A stretch of 64,000 nucleotides of DNA from Pseudomonas graminis (lineage in GTDB: Bacteria; Pseudomonadota; Gammaproteobacteria; Pseudomonadales; Pseudomonadaceae), in the NCBI RefSeq assembly GCF_004364335.1, contig NZ_SOCR01000015.1, positions 83,904 to 147,903 on the forward strand. Direction: 5' to 3'. Made by a program: the position numbers and the translations under genes. The number at the start of each line of letters is the position of its first letter. Position 1 is the first letter of the stretch. The notes under the pieces were generated by a model. It was given only the letters and a program-made list of their open reading frames with translations, was not told where the DNA came from and did no database searches. This document shows positions 35,151 through 44,556 of the stretch, piece after piece.

Positions 35151-37366
35151 TGAACGCGAACACACCAATCCCGGGAAACTCCGCGCTGGGGCAACCGATG
35201 GACCGCGTCGACGGACGCCTGAAAGTCACCGGTCAGGCCCGCTATGCCGGTGAGTACCCAGAGGACGGCTTGCTGCATGGCAGCGTGGTCTCCAGCACCA
35301 TCGCCTCGGGCCGTGTCGTGCGCATTGATGCCTCGCAGGCGCTGGCGGTTCCGGGCGTGATTGCTTTCATCGATCACACCAACCGCCCGCACATCGCCAG
35401 TTATGACGAGGACTATCAGGACGCCGACGCTGCGGAAGGTTCGCCGTTCCGCCCGTTCTATAACGATCGCGTGCTCTACAGCGGTCAGCCGCTGGCATTG
35501 GTCGTGGCAGACACCCTTGAACTGGCGCGGCATGCCGGATCCCTCGTGCGCATCGAATACGAAACCGAGTCGCACCAGACCGATCTCAGCATCGGGCAGA
35601 GTGATGCCCACACCGCACCGGCGGAAACACCAAAGCCACGTGGGGATTTTTCGGGTGCATTTGCCCAGGCGGCTGTAACGGTCGACAGCCACTACAGCAC
35701 GCCCAACGAGCACCACAACCCGATGGAGCCCCACGCGTCGACGGTGTTCTACAAGGCCGACGGAAGCCTTGAGATTCACGATAAAACCCAGGGTACGCAG
35801 AACTGCCAGGACTACCTGCACAGCGTGTTTGGTCTGGAGAAAGAGAAGATCCGCATTCTCGCCGCCTTCGTCGGTGGCGCGTTCGGCTCCGGCCTGCGCC
35901 CGCAATACCAGCTGCCGCTGGCCGTCATGGCAGCGCTGAAACTTCAGCGTTCGGTGCGCCTGACGCTGACCCGCCAGCAGATGTTTACCTTCGGCTACCG
36001 CCCACAAACCCTGCAGCACATGCGCCTGGGTGCCTCGAAAGACGGCAAGCTGATGGCGATCGCCCACGACGCCATCGGCCAGACCTCGCGTTTCGAAGAC
36101 TTTGCCGAGCACGTCGTGGAATGGAGCGGCATGCTCTATCAGTGCGACAACGTGCAGTTGAGTTACAAGCTGGCGCCGCTGGACGTGTACACGCCGCTGG
36201 ACATGCGCGCACCAGGCGCGGCCTCCGGCATGGTCGCGCTGGAATGTGCGATGGACGAGTTGGCCATTGCGGCGGGCATCGACCCCGTGCAGTTGCGGAT
36301 TGCCAACTTTGCCGAGAGTAACGGCAACGAAGGCAAGCCGTATTCCAGCAAAGAACTGCTGGCCTGTTATGAGCAGGGCGCCGAGCGCTTTGGCTGGAGC
36401 AAGCGCAACCCCGAGCCGCGCAGCATGCGTCAGGGTCGGCAGCTAGTGGGTTGGGGCATGGCCGGCGGTGTGTGGGAAGCCATGCAAATGCCGGCCAGCG
36501 CCAAGGCCAGTATCGACAGCAGCGGCAAAATCACCGTGAGCAGCGCCACCACTGACATCGGCACCGGAACCTACACGGTCATGACTCAGATCGCTGCCGA
36601 GGCTGCCGGTGTGAGTCCGCAAGACGTCACGTTCGTGCTGGGTGATTCTTCGCTGCCGACGTCGCCGTTGCAGGGTGGCTCGTTCACCGTATCGTCCGTG
36701 GGCACTGCGGTGCAGCAAGCCTGCCGTGCCTTGCGCGCCAAGTTGCTCGACGCCGTGCGCATGGCGCATCCGCAATACGCGGTGGTCGACATGGCCGATG
36801 TCGGTTACGGCGACGGTTATCTGCTCATTGATGATCAGCGTTTTGCGTATGCGGATATCGTGCGCGAGTCGTCTCACGAAACGCTGGAAGTGCAGATTGA
36901 CGCCAAGCCGGACGAGAAGCGCGAGGGTTACTCGACGGCGACACACTCGGCGGTGTTTGTCGAAGTGTTGGTGGACGAAGACCTGGGCACCATTCGCGTT
37001 AACCGTGTGGTGGACGCTGTTGCGGCGGGCCGCGTGGTGAACTCGAAAACCGCGCGCAGCCAGATTCTCGGCGGCGTGGTATGGGGTATTGGTCAGGCGT
37101 TGCAGGAAGAAAGCCAGACCGACCACACCCTCGGGCGCTTCATGAACCACAGCCTGGCCGAGTATCACATTCCGGTGAACGCGGACATCGGCGAGATCGA
37201 CGTGTTGTTCGTGGAAGAGAACGACAGCATCGTCAATGACCTGGGCTCCAAGGGTGTGGGCGAGATCGGCATCGTCGGCGTGGCTTCTGCCATCGCCAAT
37301 GCCATCTACCACGCCACGGGCAAGCGCGTTCGGGAGTTCCCGATTACGCTGGATAAAGTGCTGTAA
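35150..37366 (+). CDS. Molybdenum oxidoreductase, molybdopterin-binding catalytic subunit (PaoC-like)
   Basis: 738 residues, close to E. coli PaoC (732). It begins PMDRVDGRLKVTGQARYAGEYP, typical of the family, with GGAFGSGLRPQYQ, MRAPGAASGMVALE and the catalytic Glu in LGSKGVGEIGIVG near the C-terminus. It completes the three-subunit enzyme that oxidises aldehydes or N-heterocycles. Its ATG overlaps the FAD gene stop by one base. No cofactor chaperone (PaoD/XdhC) gene is adjacent. Confidence 0.9.
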   Translation: MNANTPIPGNSALGQPMDRVDGRLKVTGQARYAGEYPEDGLLHGSVVSSTIASGRVVRIDASQALAVPGVIAFIDHTNRPHIASYDEDYQDADAAEGSPFRPFYNDRVLYSGQPLALVVADTLELARHAGSLVRIEYETESHQTDLSIGQSDAHTAPAETPKPRGDFSGAFAQAAVTVDSHYSTPNEHHNPMEPHASTVFYKADGSLEIHDKTQGTQNCQDYLHSVFGLEKEKIRILAAFVGGAFGSGLRPQYQLPLAVMAALKLQRSVRLTLTRQQMFTFGYRPQTLQHMRLGASKDGKLMAIAHDAIGQTSRFEDFAEHVVEWSGMLYQCDNVQLSYKLAPLDVYTPLDMRAPGAASGMVALECAMDELAIAAGIDPVQLRIANFAESNGNEGKPYSSKELLACYEQGAERFGWSKRNPEPRSMRQGRQLVGWGMAGGVWEAMQMPASAKASIDSSGKITVSSATTDIGTGTYTVMTQIAAEAAGVSPQDVTFVLGDSSLPTSPLQGGSFTVSSVGTAVQQACRALRAKLLDAVRMAHPQYAVVDMADVGYGDGYLLIDDQRFAYADIVRESSHETLEVQIDAKPDEKREGYSTATHSAVFVEVLVDEDLGTIRVNRVVDAVAAGRVVNSKTARSQILGGVVWGIGQALQEESQTDHTLGRFMNHSLAEYHIPVNADIGEIDVLFVEENDSIVNDLGSKGVGEIGIVGVASAIANAIYHATGKRVREFPITLDKVL

Positions 37367-37380
37367 CCAACGCCGTACCC

Positions 37381-37470
37381 TGTGGGAGCGCGCTTGCCCG
37401 CGATGGCGGTGTGTCAGATAACGATTACGTCACTGACACATCGCGTTCGCGGGCAAGCGCGCTCCTACAG
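37381..37470. repeat. REPIN
   Basis: Arms TGTGGGAGCGCGCTTGCCCG and CGGGCAAGCGCGCTCCTACA surround about 50 bp, directly after the oxidoreductase operon. The left copy reads TGTGGGAG. Confidence 0.9.
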
Positions 37471-37671
37471 TCCTTCTGCTGTGCCCTCCAATACCCCCCC
37501 TCATTTAATGTCGCCCCAGTGCAAGCACAGGTCGCGCTGGTGCACTTGATGCGCAGGCCTGCTGCGTACTTTGCATCAACGTGGCAGCCACCGAATTGCC
37601 GTGGGTCTTCAAGCCTTGAAAAACTGCCGAAAAGAGCTGAATAAAATAATGAGCCGACCCGAGGAGCATCC

Positions 37672-38613
37672 ATGAAGTCACTTATTCGTCATATCAGTTG
37701 CGCTGTATTGATGCTGAGCAGCACCGTCCTGCTGGCGGCGGAACCCGCCAAATGCCAAAACGTGCGCATGGGAGTGGTCAACTGGACGGACGTCGTCGCC
37801 ACCAGCGCTGTTGCTGAAGTGCTGCTGCAGAACATGGGGTACGAGGTCAAACAGACCAGTGCCGCCCAGCAAATCGTCTTCGGCGGTTTGCGTGACGATC
37901 GGCTCGACGTGTTCATGGGTTACTGGAAGCCGGCGATGGACAAGAACATCGCGCCGTTTGTGGCGGCCAATCAGGTCAAGGTGCTCGACGTGCCCAGCAT
38001 GAGCGATGCCCAGGCAACCCTGGCAGTACCGGATTATGTGGCGTCGGGCGGGCTGAAAACCTTCGCCGACATCGCCAGGTTCAAGGACAAGCTTGGCGGC
38101 AAGATCTACGGTATCGAGCCCGGCACTGGTGCCAACGCCAACATAAAAGGCATGATCGAGAAAAACCAGTTCGGCCTCGGCGGCTTCCAGTTGGTCGAGT
38201 CCGGCGAAGCGGGCATGCTCGCGGCAGTGCAGCGTGCGATCAAGCGTAATGAATGGGTGGTATTCGTTGGCTGGACCCCGCACCCCATGAACATCAACAT
38301 GAAGATCGCCTACCTGACCGGGAGTGAAGACGTGTTCGGCCCGGGCGAAGGCGCGGCGACCGTTTCCGTGGTCACGGCGCCGGATTACGCGTCGCGCTGC
38401 CCGAATGTCAGCAAGCTGATGAGCAACCTGAAGTTCACGGCCGCTCAGGAAAGTCAGATGATGGTGCCGATCATGGACCGTAAGGCGCCGAATGACGTTG
38501 CTCGCCAGTGGCTCAAGGATCATCCCGAAGACATGAAGCGCTGGCTGGATGGCGTGACGACCTTCGATGGCAAAGACGCAGCGGCCGCCGTGCAAGTCGC
38601 GGTAAACAAATAA
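37672..38613 (+). CDS. Choline/betaine-type ABC substrate-binding protein
   Basis: 313 residues with a signal peptide (MKSLIRHISCAVLMLSSTVLLAAE). The OpuAC/ChoX-type fold is shown by NVRMGVVNWTDVVATSAVAEVLL, VFMGYWKPAMDKN, GIEPGTGANANIKGMIE and VFVGWTPHPMNINM; aromatic residues in the NW, YW and GW positions form the quaternary-ammonium cage. It is an orphan without permease or ATPase genes, like the Pseudomonas CbcX/BetX/CaiX proteins that share one transporter. Choline is the likeliest ligand. Confidence 0.88.
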   Translation: MKSLIRHISCAVLMLSSTVLLAAEPAKCQNVRMGVVNWTDVVATSAVAEVLLQNMGYEVKQTSAAQQIVFGGLRDDRLDVFMGYWKPAMDKNIAPFVAANQVKVLDVPSMSDAQATLAVPDYVASGGLKTFADIARFKDKLGGKIYGIEPGTGANANIKGMIEKNQFGLGGFQLVESGEAGMLAAVQRAIKRNEWVVFVGWTPHPMNINMKIAYLTGSEDVFGPGEGAATVSVVTAPDYASRCPNVSKLMSNLKFTAAQESQMMVPIMDRKAPNDVARQWLKDHPEDMKRWLDGVTTFDGKDAAAAVQVAVNK

Positions 38614-38652
38614 ACAAGCACGCCTGGCCAAGGGCTCGGGCTGGAGCAGCCA

Positions 38653-39588
38653 ATGCCCACGTCTTACCCGCTGTCACCCGAGATGTCGGCGTTCGTGACC
38701 AAAACGCTGAGCTTCAGCAGCGCGTCCGAGGACATCGACGAACAGCGCCGGGCGTATTCGCGGATGAGCGAAGCGTTCACGCCCACCCGTCCGGCCCACC
38801 TCGATGTAAGGGATTTCGCCCTCGGTGGCGTGGCGGTGCGCAGTTACAGGCCTCAGCGGCTGACCCTCGAACATCCGGCGCCGTGTGTGATGTATCTCCA
38901 TGGCGGCGGTTGGGTCGTGGGCGATCTCGATTCCCACGACTTTGTGACCGCCGCCCTGGCGGCCGACCTCAACGCCGTAGTCGTTGCCGTGGATTACCGG
39001 CTGGCGCCTGAACACCCATTCCCTGCGGGGTTCGGTGACTGTCTGGCGGTCTGGCACGCCTTGCAGGTAGGCGCGCAGCGGCTGGACATCGATCCGCGCC
39101 GCATCGCCATCGCCGGGGACAGCGCCGGTGGCAATTTCGCCGCTGCAGTGTGTCTGGCGCTGCGCGATTCCGGTGAGCGTCAGCCGGTCGGACAGGCGCT
39201 TATTTACCCGGAACTGGGCGGCTCCAACGATCTGCCCTCGCGCCGTGAATGCGCCGATGCACCGCTTCTTTCTACCGATGAGCAGGCGTTCTACCAACAG
39301 CTGTACATGACGGCGGACGAACAGTCGGCCTATGCCCGACCGCTCAACGCAGTTGATTTCCATGACTTGGCGCCCGCGTTCATCGGCGTCGCGCAGTTCG
39401 ACCCCTTGCGTGATGACGGCGTCGCCTACGAGCGCGCGTTGCGTGAAGCGGGGGTGCGCACCGAGTTCGATCCCGGGCTCGGGCTGCTTCACGGCAGTCT
39501 CAGGGCCAAAGACCACGTGCCGGAAGCGGACGCGCTTTATCAGCGACTGGTTTCTGCGCTGCTGGGCTTTATTCGCGATCCGTTGTAG
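38653..39588 (+). CDS. Alpha/beta-hydrolase, HSL-type esterase
   Basis: 311 residues of the hormone-sensitive-lipase family. The oxyanion motif is YLHGGGWVVGD, the nucleophile block GDSAGGNFAA, and the catalytic Asp and His lie in FDPLRDDG and HGSLRAKDHVP. It probably hydrolyses short-chain esters. It starts 39 bp after the choline-binding protein gene; a functional link to choline esters is possible but only positional. Confidence 0.87.
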   Translation: MPTSYPLSPEMSAFVTKTLSFSSASEDIDEQRRAYSRMSEAFTPTRPAHLDVRDFALGGVAVRSYRPQRLTLEHPAPCVMYLHGGGWVVGDLDSHDFVTAALAADLNAVVVAVDYRLAPEHPFPAGFGDCLAVWHALQVGAQRLDIDPRRIAIAGDSAGGNFAAAVCLALRDSGERQPVGQALIYPELGGSNDLPSRRECADAPLLSTDEQAFYQQLYMTADEQSAYARPLNAVDFHDLAPAFIGVAQFDPLRDDGVAYERALREAGVRTEFDPGLGLLHGSLRAKDHVPEADALYQRLVSALLGFIRDPL

Positions 39589-39752
39589 GGCGTCCCACGC
39601 AGGCTTTGTCAGTGCTGCGCTGCAAATCCGTCATTCTGCTCTGCTTCCCGCCAACTGCACCGCGCCGAAAGGTGAGTCAACTCGCCACGCGACAAAAGAC
39701 CACGCAGAGCAAGTGCCGAAATGGGACTACTCTTCGAATGTCAGCTGACCTG

Positions 39753-39778
39753 GATCAATACCTTGGCGTGTATTGATC
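39753..39778. promoter_or_regulatory. Perfect 9-bp palindrome in the cio promoter region
   Basis: GATCAATAC (39753-39761) and GTATTGATC (39770-39778) are perfect inverted arms with an 8-bp spacer, 148 bp before cioA. Each arm contains TTGATC/GATCAA, but the spacing and orientation do not make a standard ANR box (TTGAT-N4-ATCAA). It is a strong candidate operator for a dimeric regulator of the oxidase operon. The rest of the 337-bp gap shows no gene. Confidence 0.5.
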
Positions 39779-39925
39779 GAACTGGCCGCCTGACGCATCT
39801 CCCCGGTCGCCGACCTGAGCACGAAACCACGAGAACAAACGCCACACCTCGTACTCAATACACCGTGGGGGCAGTCGCTGCAGGCCCCGAGTCTGAAGCC
39901 AGTTCCACCTGATAGAGGAAGACCT

Positions 39926-41365
39926 ATGTTCGGCTTAGAGGCGCTCGATCTCGCCCGAATCCAGTTTGCGTTCACCGTTTCATTTCACATTCTTTTCCCT
40001 GCCATCACCATTGGTCTGGCGAGCTTCCTCGCGGTACTCGAAGGCTTGTGGCTGAAAACCCACGACAACACGTATCGCGACCTCTATCACTTCTGGTCGA
40101 AAATCTTTGCCGTCAACTTCGGCATGGGGGTGGTCTCGGGGTTGGTCATGGCCTACGAGTTCGGCACCAACTGGAGTCGCTTCTCCGACTTTGCCGGCGC
40201 TGTAACCGGGCCCTTGCTGACCTACGAGGTGCTGACGGCGTTCTTCCTCGAAGCGGGCTTCCTCGGCGTCATGCTGTTCGGCTGGAACCGCGTCGGCCGT
40301 GGCTTGCACTTCTTCGCCACGTCGATGGTGGCGGTCGGCACACTGATTTCGACCTTCTGGATTCTGGCGTCCAACAGCTGGATGCAGACGCCCCAAGGCT
40401 TCGAGATTGTCGATGGCCGCGTCATTCCGGTGGACTGGTTCGCGGTGATCTTCAATCCTTCGTTCCCGTACCGTCTGATGCACATGGCAATCGCCGCCTT
40501 CGTCGCCACGGCGTTCTTCGTCGGCGCCTCGGCGGCCTGGCATCTGCTGCGTGGCCGCGACAACCCGGCGATCCGCAGAATGCTTTCCATGGCCATGTGG
40601 ATGGCGCTGATCGTTGCGCCGATTCAAGCCATGGTGGGCGACGCTCATGGCTTGAACACCCTTGAGCACCAACCGGCCAAGATCGCCGCCATCGAAGGTC
40701 ACTGGGAAAACGTCGGTGACGAGCCGACCCCGCTGATTCTGTTCGGCATCCCCGATATGAAAGAAGAGCGCACCAAGTACGCGGTCGAGATCCCGTATCT
40801 GGGCAGCCTGATCCTGACCCACAGCCTGGACAAGCAGATCCCGGCGCTGAAGTCCTTCCCGCCGGAAGACCGTCCGAATGCGCTCATCGTGTTCTGGTCG
40901 TTCCGCGTCATGGTGGCGCTGGGTATGCTGATGATCGCGGTCGGTCTGTGGAGCGCCTGGCTGCGCTGGCGCGGCGGGCTGTACACCAATCGCTGGTTCC
41001 TGCGTCTGGTCATGTGCATGGGGCCGGCCGGTCTGATCGCCATGCTCGCCGGCTGGTTCACTACTGAAATCGGGCGTCAGCCGTGGGTGGTCTACGGGCT
41101 GATGCGTACGACAAATGCAGTGTCCCGGCACAGCGTTGAACAGTTGAGCATTACCCTGGTGTTGTTCGTGGTGGTGTATTTCCTGCTGTTCGGCACGGGC
41201 TTCGGCTACATGATGCGCCTGGTGCGCAAAGGGCCTAAAACCCATGAAGGCGACACTCCGGCGAATGGCGGACCAGGGCAGAAACGCACCCCGGCGCGTC
41301 CTCTCTCTGCTGCTGATGAAAGCAGCACGGACCACCGCAAAGACAGTCTGACTGAGGGGAACTGA
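39926..41365 (+). CDS. cioA: Cyanide-insensitive bd-type quinol oxidase subunit I
   Basis: 479 residues with nine or so membrane helices. It oxidises quinol and reduces O2 to water with CioB. The heme-ligand regions RIQFAFTVSFHILFPA (His near residue 19), YEFGTNWSRF and LEAGFLGVMLFGWNRVG, the short Q-loop after residue 250 and GRQPWVVYGLMRT all fit the CIO branch with short Q-loop. The operon cioA-cioB-small subunit is complete. The C-terminal tail (residues 435-479) is hydrophilic and longer than in many homologues. Confidence 0.92.
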   Translation: MFGLEALDLARIQFAFTVSFHILFPAITIGLASFLAVLEGLWLKTHDNTYRDLYHFWSKIFAVNFGMGVVSGLVMAYEFGTNWSRFSDFAGAVTGPLLTYEVLTAFFLEAGFLGVMLFGWNRVGRGLHFFATSMVAVGTLISTFWILASNSWMQTPQGFEIVDGRVIPVDWFAVIFNPSFPYRLMHMAIAAFVATAFFVGASAAWHLLRGRDNPAIRRMLSMAMWMALIVAPIQAMVGDAHGLNTLEHQPAKIAAIEGHWENVGDEPTPLILFGIPDMKEERTKYAVEIPYLGSLILTHSLDKQIPALKSFPPEDRPNALIVFWSFRVMVALGMLMIAVGLWSAWLRWRGGLYTNRWFLRLVMCMGPAGLIAMLAGWFTTEIGRQPWVVYGLMRTTNAVSRHSVEQLSITLVLFVVVYFLLFGTGFGYMMRLVRKGPKTHEGDTPANGGPGQKRTPARPLSAADESSTDHRKDSLTEGN

Positions 41366-41368
41366 GCC

Positions 41369-42376
41369 ATGGGTATCGATCTTCCACTGATCTGGGCCGT
41401 GATCATCATCTTCGGCGTCATGATGTACGTCATCATGGACGGCTTCGATCTGGGCATCGGGATACTGTTCCCGTTCATGAAGGACAAGACCGACCGCGAC
41501 GTGATGATGAACACCGTCGCGCCGGTCTGGGACGGCAACGAAACCTGGCTGGTGCTGGGCGGGGCCGGCTTGTTCGGCGCCTTCCCGCTGGCCTACTCGG
41601 TTGTCCTTGAAGCGCTGTACCTGCCGCTGATCTTCATGCTGTTCGGGCTGATCTTCCGCGGTGTGGCGTTCGAGTTCCGTTTCAAGGCCACTGACGTCAA
41701 GCGACACCTGTGGGACAAGGCGTTCATCGGCGGGTCTCTGGTGGCAACATTCTTCCAGGGCGTGGCACTGGGCGCCTACATCGACGGCATTCCCGTGGTT
41801 GACCGTGCCTATGCCGGCGGTGGGCTGGACTGGCTGACGCCGTTCTCGGTCTTCTGCGGTCTGGCGCTGATCGTCGCGTATGCCTTGCTCGGCTGCACCT
41901 GGCTGATCATGAAGACCGAAGGGGCGTTGCAGAAAGCCATGCATGATCTGGCACGACCCTTGGCCCTCGCGACATTGGTGGTCATGGCAATCGTCAGTCT
42001 GTGGACGCCACTGGCCCACCAGGCCATCGCCGATCGCTGGTTCAGCCTGCCAAACCTGCTGTGGTTCATGCCGGTGCCGGCGCTGGTCATGCTAACGATG
42101 TACGGCCTGTTCAAAGCGGTGGCGCGCAACGCCAACTACGCGCCGTTCCTGTTGACGCTGGTGCTGATCTTCCTCGGCTACAGCGGTCTGGGCATCAGTT
42201 TGTGGCCGAACATCATTCCGCCAACAGTGTCCATCTGGGCCGCTGCCTCGCCGCCACAGAGTCAGGGTTTCATGCTGATCGGTACGCTGTTCATCATTCC
42301 GCTGATCCTGGGTTACACGTTCTGGAGCTACTACGTATTCCGCGGCAAAGTCACCCACGAACACGGCTATCACTAG
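41369..42376 (+). CDS. cioB: Cyanide-insensitive bd-type quinol oxidase subunit II
   Basis: 335 residues with eight to nine helices. It starts GIDLPLIWAVIIIFGVMMYVIMDGFDLGIG, as in CydB/CioB, followed by the conserved APVWDGNETWLVLGGAGLFGAFP block. It lies 3 bp after cioA and is co-transcribed. It stabilises the heme-bearing subunit I. Confidence 0.92.
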   Translation: MGIDLPLIWAVIIIFGVMMYVIMDGFDLGIGILFPFMKDKTDRDVMMNTVAPVWDGNETWLVLGGAGLFGAFPLAYSVVLEALYLPLIFMLFGLIFRGVAFEFRFKATDVKRHLWDKAFIGGSLVATFFQGVALGAYIDGIPVVDRAYAGGGLDWLTPFSVFCGLALIVAYALLGCTWLIMKTEGALQKAMHDLARPLALATLVVMAIVSLWTPLAHQAIADRWFSLPNLLWFMPVPALVMLTMYGLFKAVARNANYAPFLLTLVLIFLGYSGLGISLWPNIIPPTVSIWAAASPPQSQGFMLIGTLFIIPLILGYTFWSYYVFRGKVTHEHGYH

Positions 42377-42384
42377 CAGGTGGC

Positions 42385-42407
42385 GGCCCCGGTGTATCGC
42401 CGGGGCC
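42385..42407. other. Intercistronic hairpin after cioB
   Basis: GGCCCCGG at 42385-42392 pairs perfectly with CCGGGGCC at 42400-42407 across a 7-base loop. There is no T tract, so it more likely stabilises cioAB mRNA or attenuates readthrough than terminates fully. Confidence 0.55.
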
Positions 42408-42433
42408 GGACTGCGCGATAAGAGGGTTTAGCG

Positions 42434-42634
42434 ATGTCGGTTAAAGAATCTGTTCAGCACGACGCCCGGAACCAGCATGAGCACAAGCGCGAGGTCGATC
42501 CAGCGCAAGGCAAGCCACTGTGGCAGCGCATCGGCTGGCTGTTGATCATCTGGACCGGCAGCGTGCTGGCCCTGTTCGTCGTCGCCATGCTGCTGCGCAT
42601 GTTCATGACAGCAGCAGGCATGAAGTCGCACTGA
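42434..42634 (+). CDS. Small oxidase-associated membrane protein (DUF2474-like)
   Basis: 66 residues with one central transmembrane helix (about 37-58: LLIIWTGSVLALFVVAMLLRMF) preceded by KPLWQRIGW. This is the typical small third gene of bd-type oxidase operons (DUF2474/CydX-like), helping assembly or stability. It lies 57 bp after cioB behind a hairpin and is followed by a strong terminator. Confidence 0.82.
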   Translation: MSVKESVQHDARNQHEHKREVDPAQGKPLWQRIGWLLIIWTGSVLALFVVAMLLRMFMTAAGMKSH

Positions 42635-42650
42635 GTAATGCTCGCTCAAT

Positions 42651-42678
42651 AAAAAACCCGCTTCGGCGGGTTTTTTTT
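42651..42678. terminator. Bidirectional rho-independent terminator
   Basis: AAAAAACCCGC, TTCG loop, GCGGGTTTTTTTT. The stem has a stable UUCG tetraloop with T runs on both strands, so it ends the cio operon and the convergent rlmG transcript. Confidence 0.9.
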
Positions 42679-42716
42679 GGCTGCACATCTGAAGTCAGGA
42701 CGACGAGCGCGGTGAG

Positions 42717-43841
42717 CTATTTACGCGCCTTGAGAATCACGAACTTCGGCGTCGCTGCCACTTGTTCCACGCCCCGGAACAACCGCGCCAGTTTGCTGTG
42801 ATAGCCCAGATGCCGGTTGCCGACGATATACAGCGCGCCGCCGGTGACCAGCGCCGAGCGGGCCTGCTGGAACATTCGCCAGGCGAGGAAATCGCCGACC
42901 ACTTGTTGCTGATGAAACGGCGGATTGCACAGGATGACGTCCAGCGAATCGGGTTCCTGCGCCGCCAGCCCGTCGCCTGCGTGAATCACCGCAGGACGCT
43001 CGCCGAAAGCCAGTCTCCAGTTCTCCTGCGCCGACTGCACCGCCATGAACGACTCGTCCACCAGCGTGTAATGCGCATCGGGGTTTTCCAGCGCGCTTGC
43101 GATGGCGAGCACGCCGTTGCCGCAACCCAGATCGGCGACCCGCGCCGAGCCCAGGCCCTTGGGCAAGTAGGGCAGGAAGGCCCGTGTGCCGATGTCCAGA
43201 CCGTCACGGCAGAAGACGTTGGCGTGGTTGATCAACTCGATCTTCGGCTCGTCCAGCGTGTAACGGGTGGGGTAGGGCGAGGGCTGATGGGGTTTGGCGT
43301 CAGGAGTGCAGAGCAGCAGCCGCGCTTTTTTCACGGCGAGCGATGCCTGCACGGGTCCGATGTATTCTTCCATCAGCTCGCCAGCGGAGCGGGGCAGGTG
43401 CTTGATCATCCCGGCTGCGACGACGTTAGCGTTCGGGGCCAGTTGGCCCTGCAAACGAATCAGCTGTTCTTCCAGCAGGGCGAGGGTCTTCGGCACGCGA
43501 ATCAGCACCCAGTCGAAGGGGCCGTTCAGCGGCGCACTTGCCGGGATTACCGGCACCGCGTTGTAGGTGAGGCCGTTGCGCACCAGGTTCTTTTCCAGCG
43601 CCTGAGCGCCGAGATACGAATCCGTGCTGCTGAACACTGTGGCATGGGGCGCGAGGCTGGCGGCGAGAGCGCCGAAACTGTCGTTGAGCACCAGCACCCG
43701 CGTTTGCAGCGTCACGCCCTGTTCGGCGACGTGGTTGAGCAGGTACTCGTCGGCGGCATCGAAGGCCTGCAAGGGCTCATCTGACTGTTCCGGCTGGCGG
43801 ATCAGGTCGAGTTGGGCAAACGGGGTGGTCAGCAGGGGCAT
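42717..43841 (-). CDS. rlmG: 23S rRNA (guanine-1835-N2)-methyltransferase
   Basis: 374 residues with two Rossmann-like domains. The C-terminal catalytic one has SAM motif VADLGCGNGVLAIASA and the active-site NPPFHQQ near residue 310; the N-terminal one is degenerate. Length, order and the last VATPKFVILKARK fit RlmG. It is convergent with the cio operon across the terminator. Confidence 0.92.
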   Translation of the reverse strand: MPLLTTPFAQLDLIRQPEQSDEPLQAFDAADEYLLNHVAEQGVTLQTRVLVLNDSFGALAASLAPHATVFSSTDSYLGAQALEKNLVRNGLTYNAVPVIPASAPLNGPFDWVLIRVPKTLALLEEQLIRLQGQLAPNANVVAAGMIKHLPRSAGELMEEYIGPVQASLAVKKARLLLCTPDAKPHQPSPYPTRYTLDEPKIELINHANVFCRDGLDIGTRAFLPYLPKGLGSARVADLGCGNGVLAIASALENPDAHYTLVDESFMAVQSAQENWRLAFGERPAVIHAGDGLAAQEPDSLDVILCNPPFHQQQVVGDFLAWRMFQQARSALVTGGALYIVGNRHLGYHSKLARLFRGVEQVAATPKFVILKARK

Positions 43842-43988
43842 GGGCGGAGCAGTTCCAGTCGTTGATGGCGCGACCGGCGTGTTGGCAGGAGTTGCACCTG
43901 TGCCGGGGTGTCCAGATTCGCGAAGCCTGCGATTTTACGTGTTTTTGCCCGCACGCACCGGGCTTTTCGCCCGAGCCTCGCCTTATGC

Positions 43989-44237
43989 CTAGATCACCCC
44001 GTCTTTTGTTGCCTGGACCACTGCCGACATCTTGTTGCAGGCGCCAATCTTCTGGATCGCCTTACTGACGTGGAAATTAACGGTGCGCGGTGTCACATCA
44101 AGGATCAACGCAACTTCTGCCGCTGTCTTGCCCGAGGCGCACCACTTCAACACCTCCACCTCTCTAATGGTCAGGCCCTTGTAGGTCAGCGTCTTTTCGC
44201 TCGCTGTGCAGTCTTCCCCCCGGTTCAGAATGTCCAT
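43989..44237 (-). CDS. Small LuxR/GerE-type DNA-binding protein
   Basis: 82 residues. Almost the whole protein is a GerE helix-turn-helix (LTIREVEVLKWCASGKTAAEVALIL, then DVTPRTVNFHVSKAIQKIGACNK). No signal-binding domain precedes it, so it is either a stand-alone regulator or a truncated quorum-sensing-type LuxR. Upstream bases show no leftover domain. It lies divergent from fpr. Confidence 0.82.
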   Translation of the reverse strand: MDILNRGEDCTASEKTLTYKGLTIREVEVLKWCASGKTAAEVALILDVTPRTVNFHVSKAIQKIGACNKMSAVVQATKDGVI

Positions 44238-44556
44238 CGCCTGCCTCCGTGCTTAGTCTTGATCGTCCTGATCCAAGTTTAGGGAACAATCCCGGCCCCG
44301 GAGGGAGCGCGCTTCGTGATCACGTCGAAGTATCGCCCCCATCAGATGCAGGGATGATATGAAAACGCTAGTGGAATCAGAAGGTTAGGCCGATTGGGTG
44401 TCGCTGCATGAATCACCTGGCGATAACGCCGATAGCGAAATACTCTAAAAAGCCCCCAGGCCGTTGCCGATATCACTACAAACCGGCGGTGTTTATCGTG
44501 GCGGGTTTGCGGGACACTGGTCACCCTTTTCGTGAGACAGGAGCCAGGAGCGCCCC
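44238..44556. other. Divergent promoter region luxR-like/fpr
   Basis: 319 bp. It should hold promoters for both flanking genes. I see no terminator, REP or confident operator. Confidence 0.45.
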
